Below the pieces are notes generated by a model. It was given only the letters and a program-made list of their open reading frames with translations. It searched no databases and was not told the origin of the DNA. The position numbers and the translations under genes are program-made. Positions 54,473-64,000 of a DNA stretch of 64,000 nt are shown one piece after another. Numbering within the stretch: the stretch's first letter is position 1; the number at the start of each line of letters is the position of its first letter. Source of the stretch: Pirellula sp. Its GTDB lineage: Bacteria > Planctomycetota > Planctomycetia > Pirellulales > PNKZ01. The stretch lies in contig PNKZ01000003.1 of the NCBI GenBank assembly GCA_013822735.1, positions 124,001-188,000 on the forward strand, read 5' to 3'.

Positions 54473-56206
54473 CTACTTCGCGGCGTACACCAGCTTTCCG
54501 CCCAGATACGTTCGCAAGACTTGCGTCTCGCGCACGGTGTCGACGGGGCAGGTCAGCGGGTCGCGATCGACCACGACGAGGTCGGCCAGCTTACCCGGCT
54601 CGATCGATCCGGTTTGGTCTTCGAGGAACATCAGCTTCGCGTTCTGAATCGTGTACATCCGCAAAACGTCGGCGCGTGACGGGGTTTCTTCCGCGTGCAG
54701 CGGTGTCGTGGCGCCGCGCGGCATCCGCGTCATGGCGATCTGCATGCCGAGCCAAGGGTCGTAAGGGTTCACGCTTCGCACGCCGCCGATCTTTTGCATA
54801 TGGTCGCTGCCGCCGCCGACCGTGACCCCCGCCGCGAACAAACTTTTGTGCGGCTGAAAGTACCGCAGTCGGTCGTCTCCAAATTGCGCCCGGAGCGTTT
54901 CGCCGTCGAGCCAGAGCCAAGCCGGCTGGATATCGCAGACGACGCCGAGCCGCGCCGCTTTCTCCACCGCTTCTTTGCTCATGAAGTTTGAGTGCGTAAG
55001 GCACGGCCGCGTCGAGGCGATCGAAGTCGACTTGTTCACTTCTTCGTACGCCGCCAACAGCGCGTGCACCGCGCCGTCGCCGACGCTATGGGCCGTGAAC
55101 TGCAAGCCGCTCTCGACGGCCGCGCGAACCATCGGCACCAGCTTCTCGTGCGGAATGTAGAGCAGGCCGCGATAGGTCGGATCGTCGATCGAGTAGATCG
55201 AGCTCACGCCCCACGGCTCGCGCATGTACGCGCTGCCGGTCAGCATGCCGCCGTCGAGAAAGCATTTGATTCCGACGATGCGCAACATCGGGCCTCCCTT
55301 CGCCAGCGGTTCGTTCGCCACGTTGCGAATGCTCTCCACGAGCTTCTCCACCGCCCCGCTATTGCCGACGCCGCGCGATGCCGCCATGCGCACGGTGAGT
55401 CGGTCGTCGGCGAGCAGCTTCTGATATTGCCCCATCGAGCCCAGGCTGGCGTTGCGGTCGCACACTCCCGTGAGCCCGCACTTGTTGTAATCGGCGAAGA
55501 GCGCCGCCAGTCGATCGAGCGATTCTTCCGGCGTCGCCGAGCGCGTGCTCTTGCCGCTCTTCTTCAAGAAGCGGCCGCCGCTGCGCAAGATGCCGGTCGG
55601 TTCGCCGGTCTTCGCATCGCGCTCGACTTTCGCGCCCGGATCGTCCGACTTGAAGTCCTTGTCGATGCCGGAGAGCTTCAGCGCGAGCGAGTTAACGCTG
55701 CTATCCGGCCCCGTGGAAAACTCGACGGGGTTATTCGGCGCCGCGGCGTCGAGTTCGGCCTTGGTCGGGTAGCGACGTTCTTTGAGCCGCGTGATGAACA
55801 CTTGACGGACCGAAATCCATTGCCCGTCCTCGAGCACGTCGGCCCGCTGCTTCACGTAGTCGAGTACGTCTTGGATTTTCTCCATGTCGGGAATCGGATG
55901 GTCGAACTCATGCATCGCCGCGCCGCCCGGATGGACGTGCGAATCGATGAGGCCCGGCACGACGATCTTGCCGGCGAGATCGATCACTTCGGTCTTCGGG
56001 CCCCGCAGCTTGAGCACCGTCGCGTCGTCGCCGACTGCCAGAAACTTCCCTTCACCGATCGCCACGGCCTGGGCCTCGCTCATTTTCGCGTCGACCGTGA
56101 GGACCCGACCGTTATGCAGAATGAGCTCGGCGGGTTCTGCGGCCCGGCAACACTCGGCAAACAACGTCACGAACATCAATGAGAGAATGCGGCCGGCGTA
56201 CGACAT
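54473..56206 (-). CDS. Secreted metal-dependent amidohydrolase (YtcJ-like)
   Basis: This 577-residue protein has a signal peptide (1-22, LMFVTLFAECCRAAEP). The amidohydrolase pattern is clear: LILHNGRVLTVD, VVPGLIDSHVHPGG (metal His-x-His), then a TIM-barrel with HSVGDGAVHALLAAYE, LTHSNFM and, near the C-terminus, GSDHMQKIGG, followed by LMFLEDQTGSIEPGKLADLVVVDRD-type ending. YtcJ-like enzymes hydrolyse amide or formamide bonds; the substrate is unknown. It is monocistronic. Confidence 0.93.
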   Translation of the reverse strand: MSYAGRILSLMFVTLFAECCRAAEPAELILHNGRVLTVDAKMSEAQAVAIGEGKFLAVGDDATVLKLRGPKTEVIDLAGKIVVPGLIDSHVHPGGAAMHEFDHPIPDMEKIQDVLDYVKQRADVLEDGQWISVRQVFITRLKERRYPTKAELDAAAPNNPVEFSTGPDSSVNSLALKLSGIDKDFKSDDPGAKVERDAKTGEPTGILRSGGRFLKKSGKSTRSATPEESLDRLAALFADYNKCGLTGVCDRNASLGSMGQYQKLLADDRLTVRMAASRGVGNSGAVEKLVESIRNVANEPLAKGGPMLRIVGIKCFLDGGMLTGSAYMREPWGVSSIYSIDDPTYRGLLYIPHEKLVPMVRAAVESGLQFTAHSVGDGAVHALLAAYEEVNKSTSIASTRPCLTHSNFMSKEAVEKAARLGVVCDIQPAWLWLDGETLRAQFGDDRLRYFQPHKSLFAAGVTVGGGSDHMQKIGGVRSVNPYDPWLGMQIAMTRMPRGATTPLHAEETPSRADVLRMYTIQNAKLMFLEDQTGSIEPGKLADLVVVDRDPLTCPVDTVRETQVLRTYLGGKLVYAAK

Positions 56207-56382
56207 GGGAGAGGCACCGAAGGTGGGAATGATCGAAGGCGGGGACCGTCACGTTAAAGCGCCGTTCGATGCGAAGCAAGCTACATGGAGCATTTGCCGC
56301 CCGAACTGCGACGCGCAACTGCACGAATCTATTGTATTGCAGCGCTCGCGGCGCGTACCATGATGACCTGCAACTCGACCGA

Positions 56383-57708
56383 CTATTGCGCAACGTCATA
56401 ACAGAACAAGAGATTCTGATCGCGCAAATACAATCGGCCGTTGCTCACTACGGGAGGCGTCCAGAAGCCTCCTTTCGGTTTGCGGAGATCGCTAGCTTGC
56501 GGCAGTTTGAGGCGTCCGACGATCATTGCCGGTTGGGGAGAGTCGCCGGCAGGCTTGGTTGGGTCGATCAGTATCGTTGCCCCGTCGCGTTCGTTCACGA
56601 GATACAAGCGGCCGTCGGCGAATGTAAGTGCGCCCGCCGGAATCTTGCGCTCCGACGTAATGATCTCGCCCGTTTCAAAACCGAGCACGGTCCAGCCGGA
56701 GCCTTGGGAATTGCCGTACAGCTTGTCGCCGAGCAGAACGACGTTGGCATGATGGTTGGCGAGGTTCTTGTTGGAGTACAGGGAGTCCGCTTCCCACGCC
56801 GCCGCGTTTCGCCTGACTTCGATGAGCTCGCAGCCGCCGCCGGCACCGACCGTAACGAAGATCTTGCGCCCTTGCACGAGCGGTGAGTTGATGACTTCTG
56901 TTCCCCAACGTCGGCGATGGGTCCAAAGTAGTCGACCGTCGTCGGCGGCGATGCCGAGCAATCCTTGGTTCGTGAGCACGACGTACTGGCGTATACCGTC
57001 GATTTCGGCGGTCATCGGCGAAGTGTACGCGGCTTGATCGGTCGCTTCCGTCGAACGCCAAACGACGGAACCGCTGCGCTTGTCGAGCGCCGCGACGGTG
57101 CCCTTGGGTCCACCTGGCGTGCAAATCAAGTGATCGCCGTCGACCAATGGCGACCATGTAAAGCCCCAGCCGAGCTTCTTGGGCCCGCCGCCGATCGGAT
57201 TGACCTCCGCTTCGAGGTCAGTCGGCAACGATTTTCGCCATAGCTCGTTGCCGTCGATTGACGCACAGACCAAATCACCGTTTGCGCCGAGCGCATAGAT
57301 GCGGTCGCCGTCGACGGTCGGCGTGGCGCTCGGTCCGGAGCTCCAAGAATTGCCTTCAAAGTCAAACTTCGCGCCGACTTTCAATGCCCAAACTTCTCGC
57401 GGTTTGCCATCGAACGTGGTCGGCAGATCGAGCGCGATGAGAAAACAATCGTCGCCACGATCGCCGAGTATGTAAAGTCGCTTGCCGACGACGGCCGGCG
57501 GTGCGTAACCGGCGCCGGTGGCGTCGAAAGTCCACCGCAACTTCGGACCGTCTGCGGGCCAGGCCGGAAGAAGACCGACCTCCTCGGAGATATCGTCACG
57601 CCGAGGGCCGCGGTACTGGGGCCAGTCGCCGGCGAGGCTTGACTCTGCGAACATTTGGCAACAGACGACGAACAAGGCAGATTGAATCGCGGCGCGCAGG
57701 GACGGCAT
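56383..57708 (-). CDS. Secreted PQQ-like beta-propeller protein (1)
   Basis: This 441-residue protein starts at the ATG at 57708 (GAGG nearby), with a signal peptide at 1-27 (ALFVVCCQMFAESSLAG) and then the typical GDWPQYRGP opening. Propeller blades with the pattern ALDKRSGSVVWRS and GIAADDGRLLWTH follow, as in the PQQ-binding-like family. Many planctomycete members lack PQQ. A close architectural relative is at 58858-60267. The CsrA-like gene ends 108 bases upstream on the same strand. Confidence 0.88.
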   Translation of the reverse strand: MPSLRAAIQSALFVVCCQMFAESSLAGDWPQYRGPRRDDISEEVGLLPAWPADGPKLRWTFDATGAGYAPPAVVGKRLYILGDRGDDCFLIALDLPTTFDGKPREVWALKVGAKFDFEGNSWSSGPSATPTVDGDRIYALGANGDLVCASIDGNELWRKSLPTDLEAEVNPIGGGPKKLGWGFTWSPLVDGDHLICTPGGPKGTVAALDKRSGSVVWRSTEATDQAAYTSPMTAEIDGIRQYVVLTNQGLLGIAADDGRLLWTHRRRWGTEVINSPLVQGRKIFVTVGAGGGCELIEVRRNAAAWEADSLYSNKNLANHHANVVLLGDKLYGNSQGSGWTVLGFETGEIITSERKIPAGALTFADGRLYLVNERDGATILIDPTKPAGDSPQPAMIVGRLKLPQASDLRKPKGGFWTPPVVSNGRLYLRDQNLLFCYDVAQ

Positions 57709-57816
57709 GATCAACCTCGATTGATGGTGAGGCGTAGGGCGGGAGGGAACGCAGACGCGCGGGAGCACCGAGGCGCTTGCATTACAAATAACTGCAAGCG
57801 GCGAATGCAATGCACC

Positions 57817-58266
57817 TTAGCGCGGCTTGCCGCTTGTGGCGGGGCGGCGGCGTTGGGGGGCGGCGGGAGTTGCGAGTTGGTCCGGCTCGTGTGCCCGGCC
57901 GTTCGTGGCGGGGGCCGGCGCTGCGATCTGCGGTAGTTCCAAGTCGTCGCTCTCGGCGACGGTTTGCAGAATTGCGCTCAGCGCCGCTTCGCGCGACGGC
58001 GGCAGCGATTCCTCTTCCGACATGCGACGTCGCAGGCGATCGAGGATCGCGCCGTCGTGCAAGGTGAGCGTGATCACGATCGGCCGGTCGCCGCGCGAAC
58101 TCGTTTCCGGAACGTCGAGCGCCTGGGGATAACGACTCCGCACTTCCGCTTCATTCGGCGTGTGGACCGTCAGACGGACGAAGTCGGGGCCGATCTCGGA
58201 GACCGTCACCGTCACGCCGTCGGCGATGACGAGCGACTGTCCGACCTTTCGCGATAACACGAGCAT
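57817..58266 (-). CDS. CsrA-like regulator with a long C-terminal extension
   Basis: This 149-residue protein opens with a CsrA-type fold (MLVLSRKVGQSLVIADGVTV, then VTVSEIGPDFVRLTVHTPNE, residues 1-40). CsrA proteins are about 60 residues and bind GGA in mRNA leaders. Leu4, Arg6 and Arg31 are kept, but the key position 44 is Ser (flanked by Arg43 and Arg45) and the APKEV segment is changed. A further 85 residues follow, first helical (DRPIVITLTLHDGAIL to ILQTVAESDDLEL) then Pro/Ala-rich and basic (QRRRPATSGKPR). It may be an altered RNA binder. The ATG at 58266 has GAGGG upstream. Confidence 0.82.
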   Translation of the reverse strand: MLVLSRKVGQSLVIADGVTVTVSEIGPDFVRLTVHTPNEAEVRSRYPQALDVPETSSRGDRPIVITLTLHDGAILDRLRRRMSEEESLPPSREAALSAILQTVAESDDLELPQIAAPAPATNGRAHEPDQLATPAAPQRRRPATSGKPR

Positions 58267-58462
58267 GCGCGGAGCCCTCGACGCACAGGTTTCGATACGC
58301 CGCTCAGTATACCGGTCGCCGTGCGCGTGTCACTGTTTTTTGCCCGAGCCCGGGATTCGCACCATTTTTTGTGAGAATGTCGCACCGTGCTTGTTGCGGT
58401 AGTCGACTGTTGCCGCACGGCGTTGCATGCGGTAGGGCGACGGAGTTCTTTAGAGGGGCTCA

Positions 58463-58747
58463 CTAAAGGGGATCGCTGCGCCCGCGCGTGAGCAGGCCGA
58501 TGACGACGGTGAACAACGTCGCGCCGATGATCGACCACAAAATAGGAAACGGCCGGCCGTCGATATTCACGGTGAGCCACTCAGGCAAGCCGAGCGCGCC
58601 TGCGATCCGTGAGCCGATAAGCGCGCCGATGAAGCCGATGGCGATCGACACCAAACAGCCGCCGCGCGAGAAGCCGGCGATCGATTGCCCGATCGCCCCG
58701 CAGACGCCGGCGATGAGCAACAGAATCAAGAAATCAATCAGCGACAT
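58463..58747 (-). CDS. GlsB/YeaQ/YmgE-family small membrane protein
   Basis: This 94-residue protein has three hydrophobic segments: LIDFLILLLIAGVCGAIGQ (3-21), VSIAIGFIGALIGSRIA (33-49) and ILWSIIGATLFTVVIGLL (69-86). The glycine-rich helix pattern is typical of the stress-related transglycosylase-associated/YeaQ group, of unknown biochemical role. It lies 196 bases upstream of the CsrA-like gene on the same strand; they need not be cotranscribed. Confidence 0.9.
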   Translation of the reverse strand: MSLIDFLILLLIAGVCGAIGQSIAGFSRGGCLVSIAIGFIGALIGSRIAGALGLPEWLTVNIDGRPFPILWSIIGATLFTVVIGLLTRGRSDPL

Positions 58748-58857
58748 GGCAGGCCTCGACGGCGAAAGTGAGCGGGACGGCGCGCCGGCGTATGCGCGCC
58801 GATCGCACCATCAGCTTACCAAGCAAATCGGGTGCCGTATCGCTTTGGCAAGAACGC

Positions 58858-60267
58858 TTAGTTCTTTTCCAGCCGATAGAGGTGCGTATCCGTTCTCAGG
58901 AAGATCGATTTCCCGGCCACCGATAGGCTCGCGAGCGTACGTCCTTCGAGCTGGTTCACCGCAAGTTCCTTGAATTCCTTCCCCGGCGTGATCACCGTGC
59001 ATTTTCCTTCTTCGTCGAGCAGGTAAATGCGTCCGTCGGCATAGAGCGGCGAAGCCGAGAAGTTGCCGCCAATCCGCTCCTGCCAAACTTCTTCGCCGGT
59101 TTTGGCGTCGAGCGCCGTGGCGATCCCCTTATCGCTGACGACGTAAAGCTCGCTCCCTACGACGACCGGCGACGGATTGAGCGGCGCCGCCTTCTTCATG
59201 GTCCAGGCGATATTGGTTTCCGTCACGTCGCCGTGCCCGCCGAGCTTCACGGCGATCATGCTCGGGATGTCGTAACCGGTGCAGATGAAGGCCATCCCGG
59301 CGGCGACGATCGGCCGCGGCACGAGCGAGTAGCCGTCGTACTTGCAGCGCCAAATCTCCTTGCCGGTTGCCGGCTCATAGCCGATTACCGCGTTGCCGCC
59401 CGAGCTGACGAGCTGCACTTGGCCGTCGACCTCGATCAACAGCGGCGTGCTATAGGCCATGCGTCCTTCGCGCGATTCCTTCCAGCGAATCTTGCCGGTG
59501 TTCTTATCGAGCGCCACCACGTATTGCACGTCGGTGCCGTCGCATGAAAGGAGCAAAAGCTCGTTGTAGATCACCGGCGAGCCGCCCGGCCCGTGCCGAT
59601 GGTTGTACACGAGCTCCTGTGTCTTCCAAACAATCTTGCCGTCGGTCGTCAGGCAAGCGGTGCCGTGCGAGCCGAAGTGGACGTAGACGCGATCTCCTTC
59701 GAGCAGCGGCGTCGGCGAGCTATGGCTGTTCTTTTTATGGATCGCGGCCGGCTCGGCGATGGTAAAGATCAGAATGTTGTGGAGGATCTCGCCGGTCTCG
59801 CGATCGAGGCAAATGGCGCGGAGCTCGATAGGCGGCTTCTTCTCGGCCGCGGCCGGCTTCTTTTCCGCTGCGGGCGCGGCGTCCTTCTTTTCCCCTTCGG
59901 CCTTCGCCGGATCTTCCTTCTTCGACTCCGCTTCTTTCGCTTCCGGCTCTTTAGACTCTGTTGCTTTTGGTTCTGGCGGCAGCGGCAGTTCGATGGTCGT
60001 CGTAATCCACACCCGATTGCCCTGAATCACGGCGCTCGACCAGCCGGAGCCGGCGATCGGCGTTTTCCAAACGACGTTCTCCGTTTCGCTCCACGTCAGC
60101 GGCAAGCCGGTTTGTGCGGCGTGCCCTTCTCCGCCGGGCCCGCGAAACTGGGGCCACATGAGTTCTCCGCCCGGCATGGCGACCGTTCGCGTCGTGAACT
60201 CTCCGACCTGGGGGGCAACGGGGGCCGCCGATATTACGGCGAGCATGCAGACCAGTGCGGCGTTCAT
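58858..60267 (-). CDS. Secreted PQQ-like beta-propeller protein (2) with a Lys/Glu-rich insert
   Basis: This 469-residue protein has a signal peptide (MNAALVCMLAVISAAPVAP) and the family opening LMWPQFRGPGGEGHAAQTG, resembling the 56383-57708 protein. PQQ-like blades follow (VYVHFGSHGTACLTTDGKIV, VVALDKNTGKIRW, TALDAKTGEEVWQ). Between the first blades (about residues 103-148) is a low-complexity Lys/Glu/Ala insert (KATESKEPEAKEAESKK), probably a disordered surface loop. The function is unknown. The ATG at 60267 has GAGG upstream. Confidence 0.9.
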   Translation of the reverse strand: MNAALVCMLAVISAAPVAPQVGEFTTRTVAMPGGELMWPQFRGPGGEGHAAQTGLPLTWSETENVVWKTPIAGSGWSSAVIQGNRVWITTTIELPLPPEPKATESKEPEAKEAESKKEDPAKAEGEKKDAAPAAEKKPAAAEKKPPIELRAICLDRETGEILHNILIFTIAEPAAIHKKNSHSSPTPLLEGDRVYVHFGSHGTACLTTDGKIVWKTQELVYNHRHGPGGSPVIYNELLLLSCDGTDVQYVVALDKNTGKIRWKESREGRMAYSTPLLIEVDGQVQLVSSGGNAVIGYEPATGKEIWRCKYDGYSLVPRPIVAAGMAFICTGYDIPSMIAVKLGGHGDVTETNIAWTMKKAAPLNPSPVVVGSELYVVSDKGIATALDAKTGEEVWQERIGGNFSASPLYADGRIYLLDEEGKCTVITPGKEFKELAVNQLEGRTLASLSVAGKSIFLRTDTHLYRLEKN

Positions 60268-60573
60268 GTGGTCAACCTCGAATCAGGAAGCAAGCGGGTT
60301 TGCATTCGCGCACTATGGCGAAGCGAAGGCGGTCGAACATCGCGCAACAATTGGCGAAGAAAGTCGGCAGGGACGAACTAGCGGCATTGGCTCGCTTTTG
60401 AGCGACGAACCAACGGTCGATTGCAAACCTGTCGCAACATCGACCGCTTCAGAGTAATCGTTTGGCACACAACATGCAAAAGGCTCTTCACGAACTTTAG
60501 GCGACGTTCACGGCTCGATTCAGGCGGAGTTCGCTTGCGGGGCCCGAGCGGCCATCACTACAGGAGTTTCATC
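60268..60573. other. Divergent intergenic region
   Basis: Between divergent genes starting at 60267 and 60574 there is no supported gene. It contains the sigma-54-like motif at 60463-60478 and the ribosome site CAGGAG at 60561-60566. I see no other clear element. Confidence 0.55.
60463..60478 (+). promoter_or_regulatory. Candidate sigma-54 promoter of the lipoprotein gene
   Basis: TGGCACACAACATGCA has GG at 60464-60465 and GC at 60476-60477, exactly 12 apart, and matches TGGCAC plus TGCA. It lies 96 bases before the ATG at 60574. It is a stronger -24 match than the site before the SMP-30-like gene at 3694. Confidence 0.5.
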
Positions 60574-60774
60574 ATGTCTCATCTTCCGCGCGGCCTTGCC
60601 GCCCTCGTCATGGCTTCGATGTTGCTTACCGGCTGCGACAAGGAAGCGTCGAACAAAACGACGACGACCACGACCAGCCCGGGCGGCGAAACGAAGGTCA
60701 CCAAGGAAACGACGGTCGAACAAAGCGGCTCTAATCCGCCGCCGGCCAACGGCTCGCCGACGACCGGCTCTTAA
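60574..60774 (+). CDS. Small lipoprotein
   Basis: This 66-residue protein starts at the ATG at 60574, with AGGAG at good spacing. The lipobox MLLTGC gives a lipidated Cys near residue 21. The mature part is short and low in complexity: a run of six Thr (KTTTTTTSPGG), charged residues (KVTKETTVEQ) and a Pro/Ser/Gly end. It is probably anchored in the cell envelope. The function is unknown; the Thr-rich stretch resembles small lipoproteins made under envelope stress, but this is only similarity of style. The terminator at 60863-60897 follows. Confidence 0.8.
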   Translation: MSHLPRGLAALVMASMLLTGCDKEASNKTTTTTTSPGGETKVTKETTVEQSGSNPPPANGSPTTGS

Positions 60775-60862
60775 GCCCTTAGGTTTAACCGGACGTAATC
60801 CCGAAATTCGCGCAGTTCTGCGTTCGACGTCAGCCCTCACGGGCGCGGATACTGCGACGTGT

Positions 60863-60897
60863 AGCTCCCTTGCGTGCCAGCGCAGGGGAGCTTTTTT
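60863..60897 (+). terminator. Rho-independent terminator after the lipoprotein gene
   Basis: AGCTCCCTTGCG (60863-60874) pairs with CGCAGGGGAGCT (60881-60892; one wobble pair), followed by TTTTTT. It lies about 90 bases after the stop. Confidence 0.88.
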
Positions 60898-61019
60898 CGT
60901 TTGCATCGCGATCGATATTTGAGCGCGATTGATTGACGGGCCGCCTACGGCAAGCGACAACGTTGGACGATGCGTTCGCCGCCATTTTCGTCTCCGTCAA
61001 AAAGCCGTCTCCCTCCCTC

Positions 61020-61970
61020 ATGACCGACTTTCATGCTACGCCGTTGCCTGAAGGAATTGATGCCGCGCCGAAAGCGGCGCAGGTGCTGGCTTTTACGGAG
61101 GGTCCGGCGGTCGACGCCGACGGCACGCTCTATTATTCCGACATCATGAACAACCGCATTCTGCGGCGTACGGTCGACGGCGAACTCTCCGAGTTTCGCA
61201 AGCCGAGCGGGCGGACCAACGGCAACACGTTCGATCGGGAAGGACGGCTGTTGCATTGCGAAGGGGCGGAATTCGGGCCCGACGGCGCGCGCCGCGTGAC
61301 GCGCACCGACTTGAAAACCGGCCAGTACGAAGTGCTCACCGAGCGCTACGACGGTAAGCGCTACAACGCGCCGAACGACATCTGCGTCGACGGGCACGGC
61401 CGCATCTACTTTACCGATCCCTGCTATTGGGATCGGAGCACCATGGAGATGAAGGACGAAAGCGTGTATCGCATCGATCCCGACGGTCGTGTAACGCGCA
61501 TCATTACGCAGCCGGCGATTCAACGCCCGAACGGCATTGCCGTGACGCAGGATTCGAAGCACCTGTACGTGATCGACAGTTGTCCCGTGGTCGGCGGCAA
61601 TCGGAAGATCTGGAGCTTCGATCTCGACGACCGTGGCGCGCCGGGGAACCAGCGCGTGGTGTTCGACTTCGCGCCCGGTCGCGGCGGCGACGGGATGCGC
61701 CTCGATGAGGACGGCAACCTTTGGGTGGCGGCGGGCATCATGACGCCGCGCGGACCGCATGAATCGAACCTTGTGCCGCCGGGCATCTACCACATTTCGC
61801 CGCAAGGGAAATTGCTGGGGCGGATTCCAATCGCGGAAGACGTGTTGACGAACCTCGCCTTCGGCGGACCCGACGGCAAGACGCTCTATATCACGGCCGG
61901 CAAAACGCTCTTCACGCTGCGCGCGCCCGTGGCCGGGCAAGTCGCCTTCCCCAAATGGAGCGCTTCCTAG
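61020..61970 (+). CDS. Cytoplasmic SMP-30/gluconolactonase-like protein
   Basis: This 316-residue protein starts at the ATG at 61020; a TTG at 60933 would add 29 non-conserved residues. There is no signal peptide, unlike the paralogue at 3694-4653. Metal ligand candidates of the SMP-30 fold are all present: Glu27 (FTEGPA), Asn119 (NAPNDI), Asn171 (RPNGIAV) and Asp224 (GGDGMRL). It likely hydrolyses a sugar lactone. The next gene is an aldo/keto reductase 60 bases downstream on the same strand; the two could form a small sugar-oxidation operon. Confidence 0.9.
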   Translation: MTDFHATPLPEGIDAAPKAAQVLAFTEGPAVDADGTLYYSDIMNNRILRRTVDGELSEFRKPSGRTNGNTFDREGRLLHCEGAEFGPDGARRVTRTDLKTGQYEVLTERYDGKRYNAPNDICVDGHGRIYFTDPCYWDRSTMEMKDESVYRIDPDGRVTRIITQPAIQRPNGIAVTQDSKHLYVIDSCPVVGGNRKIWSFDLDDRGAPGNQRVVFDFAPGRGGDGMRLDEDGNLWVAAGIMTPRGPHESNLVPPGIYHISPQGKLLGRIPIAEDVLTNLAFGGPDGKTLYITAGKTLFTLRAPVAGQVAFPKWSAS

Positions 61971-62030
61971 CGCCGCGGCCGCGTTTAGAATTCGCCCGAC
62001 GCGCGAACATTTTTTGAGGAGAGCAGGACC

Positions 62031-63059
<1,029 letters not shown>

Positions 63060-63072
63060 GATGAGCAAACAC

Positions 63073-63104
63073 AGCTAGTCGCGACACAAGCGTCGCGACT
63101 AGCT
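63073..63104. terminator. Bidirectional terminator between convergent genes
   Basis: AGCTAGTCGCGAC (63073-63085) pairs perfectly with GTCGCGACTAGCT (63092-63104), loop ACAAGC. It lies between the aldo/keto reductase (stop 63059) and the Gfo/Idh/MocA gene (stop 63118). Confidence 0.85.
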
Positions 63105-63117
63105 GCACTATTTGTCG

Positions 63118-64000
63118 CTACACGTTCGTCCAAGCTCCGCTCTTCGCGCTCGCCAGCACCGCGTCGCAGACGCGTTGCGTTTCCAGCGCTTCGCGGAACG
63201 TCGGGCTCACCGGCTTCCCCGCGGCCATGCCGGTGAGGAAGTCGGCCACTTGGTGGACGAACCCTGATTCGTAGCCGATCGCGAGACCCGGCACCCACCA
63301 GTTTTTCATGTACGGATGGTCGCCGTCGGTCACGTGGATCGAGCGCCAGCCGCGCAGCGGGCCCGCATCGCGGTAATCGAAGTATTGCAGCCGGTGCAGG
63401 TCGTGCAGGTCCCACTTGATCGAGGCGTTCTCGCCGTTGATCTCAAACGTGTAGAGCGCCTTGTGGCCGCGGGCATAGCGCGTGCTTTCGAAGAGCGCCA
63501 GCGATCCGTTTTCGAAGTGCCCCATGAAGGTGCACGCGTCGTCGATCGTCACCTTCTCCACCTTGCCGGTGAGGTTGTGCTTGCGCTCCTTCACGAACGT
63601 TTCGGTCATCGCCGTGACGTTCTTGATCGAGCCGTTGAGCCAGATCGCGGTGTCGATGCAGTGCGCGAGCAAGTCTCCCGTCACGCCGCTGCCCGCCGCG
63701 GCGGCGTCGAGGCGCCAGAGGGCCGCGCCTCCTTGCGGCAGGTCGGCCGAGATGGTCCAGTCTTGCAGGAAGTTGGCACGGTAGTGGAAGATCCGGCCGA
63801 GCTTCCCTTCGTCGATGAGTTGCTTGGCGAACGACACGGCCGGAATGCGGCGGTAGTTGTACCAAACGGTGTTGGCGACCCCGGCCTTTTCGACCGCGTC
63901 GCACATCTCTTCCCCCTCGGCGACGTTCATCGCCAGCGGCTTCTCGCACAAAATCGCTTTGCCGGCCTTAGCCGCGGCGATCGAGATTTCATGGTGCAAG
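63118..64000 (-). CDS. Gfo/Idh/MocA-family oxidoreductase, 5' end cut off by window edge
   Basis: The gene runs into the right edge; about 294 residues of the C-terminal two thirds are seen. The N-terminal Rossmann fold is partly missing: the visible part begins in [20 protein letters not shown], which contains the family EKP motif (catalytic-site Lys). Then follow [19 protein letters not shown] and a C-terminal alpha/beta domain ([17 protein letters not shown]), ending WTNV. These enzymes oxidise or reduce sugars or inositols with NAD(P). An internal Met at 63999 is not the real start. It converges with the aldo/keto reductase. Confidence 0.93.
   Translation of the reverse strand, partial: LHHEISIAAAKAGKAILCEKPLAMNVAEGEEMCDAVEKAGVANTVWYNYRRIPAVSFAKQLIDEGKLGRIFHYRANFLQDWTISADLPQGGAALWRLDAAAAGSGVTGDLLAHCIDTAIWLNGSIKNVTAMTETFVKERKHNLTGKVEKVTIDDACTFMGHFENGSLALFESTRYARGHKALYTFEINGENASIKWDLHDLHRLQYFDYRDAGPLRGWRSIHVTDGDHPYMKNWWVPGLAIGYESGFVHQVADFLTGMAAGKPVSPTFREALETQRVCDAVLASAKSGAWTNV

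Noticed and set aside
54992-56182. A 396-codon plus-strand frame opposite the amidohydrolase
   Set aside because: The minus-strand protein has metal-binding motifs and a signal peptide; this is the antisense shadow.

Overview
This window looks like chromosome from a Planctomycetota bacterium, most likely of the Pirellulales type. The evidence is the set of gene families: a DUF1552 plus DUF1592/PSCyt1 pair, an ECF sigma factor next to a Ser/Thr kinase with WD40 repeats, many secreted beta-propellers (SMP-30, PQQ-like, WD40, sorbosone-dehydrogenase-like), a multi-haem c-type cytochrome and a PVC-style FAD oxidoreductase. The DNA is GC-rich and the ORFs are long. I found no rRNA, tRNA, CRISPR array, transposase or phage gene, so this is mostly core and lineage-specific chromosome.

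Layout. 1-8 kb: a secreted propeller protein and a truncated SGNH hydrolase in one minus-strand operon; the first copy of a GTGCGC-rich intergenic repeat; an SMP-30-like protein; a small membrane protein; an RmlD-like reductase; a PduO-type cobalamin adenosyltransferase; a tiny Lys/Ala-rich protein. 7.7-12 kb: a secreted WD40 protein, pckA, a DUF3592-like membrane protein, and glnB with a terminator and a sigma-54-type promoter. 12-20 kb: two very large divergent secreted proteins of unknown function, then a sigma-54 activator with a degenerate receiver domain. 20-26 kb: a five-haem-site cytochrome translationally close to a soluble propeller, then an SDR. 26-31 kb: an RND permease and its membrane fusion protein. 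31-34 kb: an ECF sigma factor one base before a zinc-finger/kinase/WD40 receptor. 34-38 kb: the DUF1552/DUF1592 pair with the second copy of the repeat upstream.

38.6-46 kb is nitrogen assimilation: lysR, gltB and gltD all run on the minus strand, with a good sigma-70 promoter for lysR. With glnB and the sigma-54 activator, this gives the window a glutamine/glutamate theme. 46-54 kb: cyclophilin, rsmD, argG, a FAD oxidoreductase, an ABM monooxygenase, rarD, a membrane protein and a small secreted protein. 54-64 kb: an amidohydrolase, two PQQ-like propellers, an extended CsrA-like protein, a GlsB/YeaQ-type protein, a small lipoprotein with a sigma-54-like promoter, a second SMP-30 protein, an aldo/keto reductase and a Gfo/Idh/MocA dehydrogenase cut by the window edge.

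The least explained elements are the paired GTGCGC repeat (3241-3531 and 38308-38598), the two giant secreted proteins at 12.2-18.6 kb, and the regulatory oddities: a pseudo-receiver NtrC, an extended CsrA, and a sigma/anti-sigma-like kinase pair.
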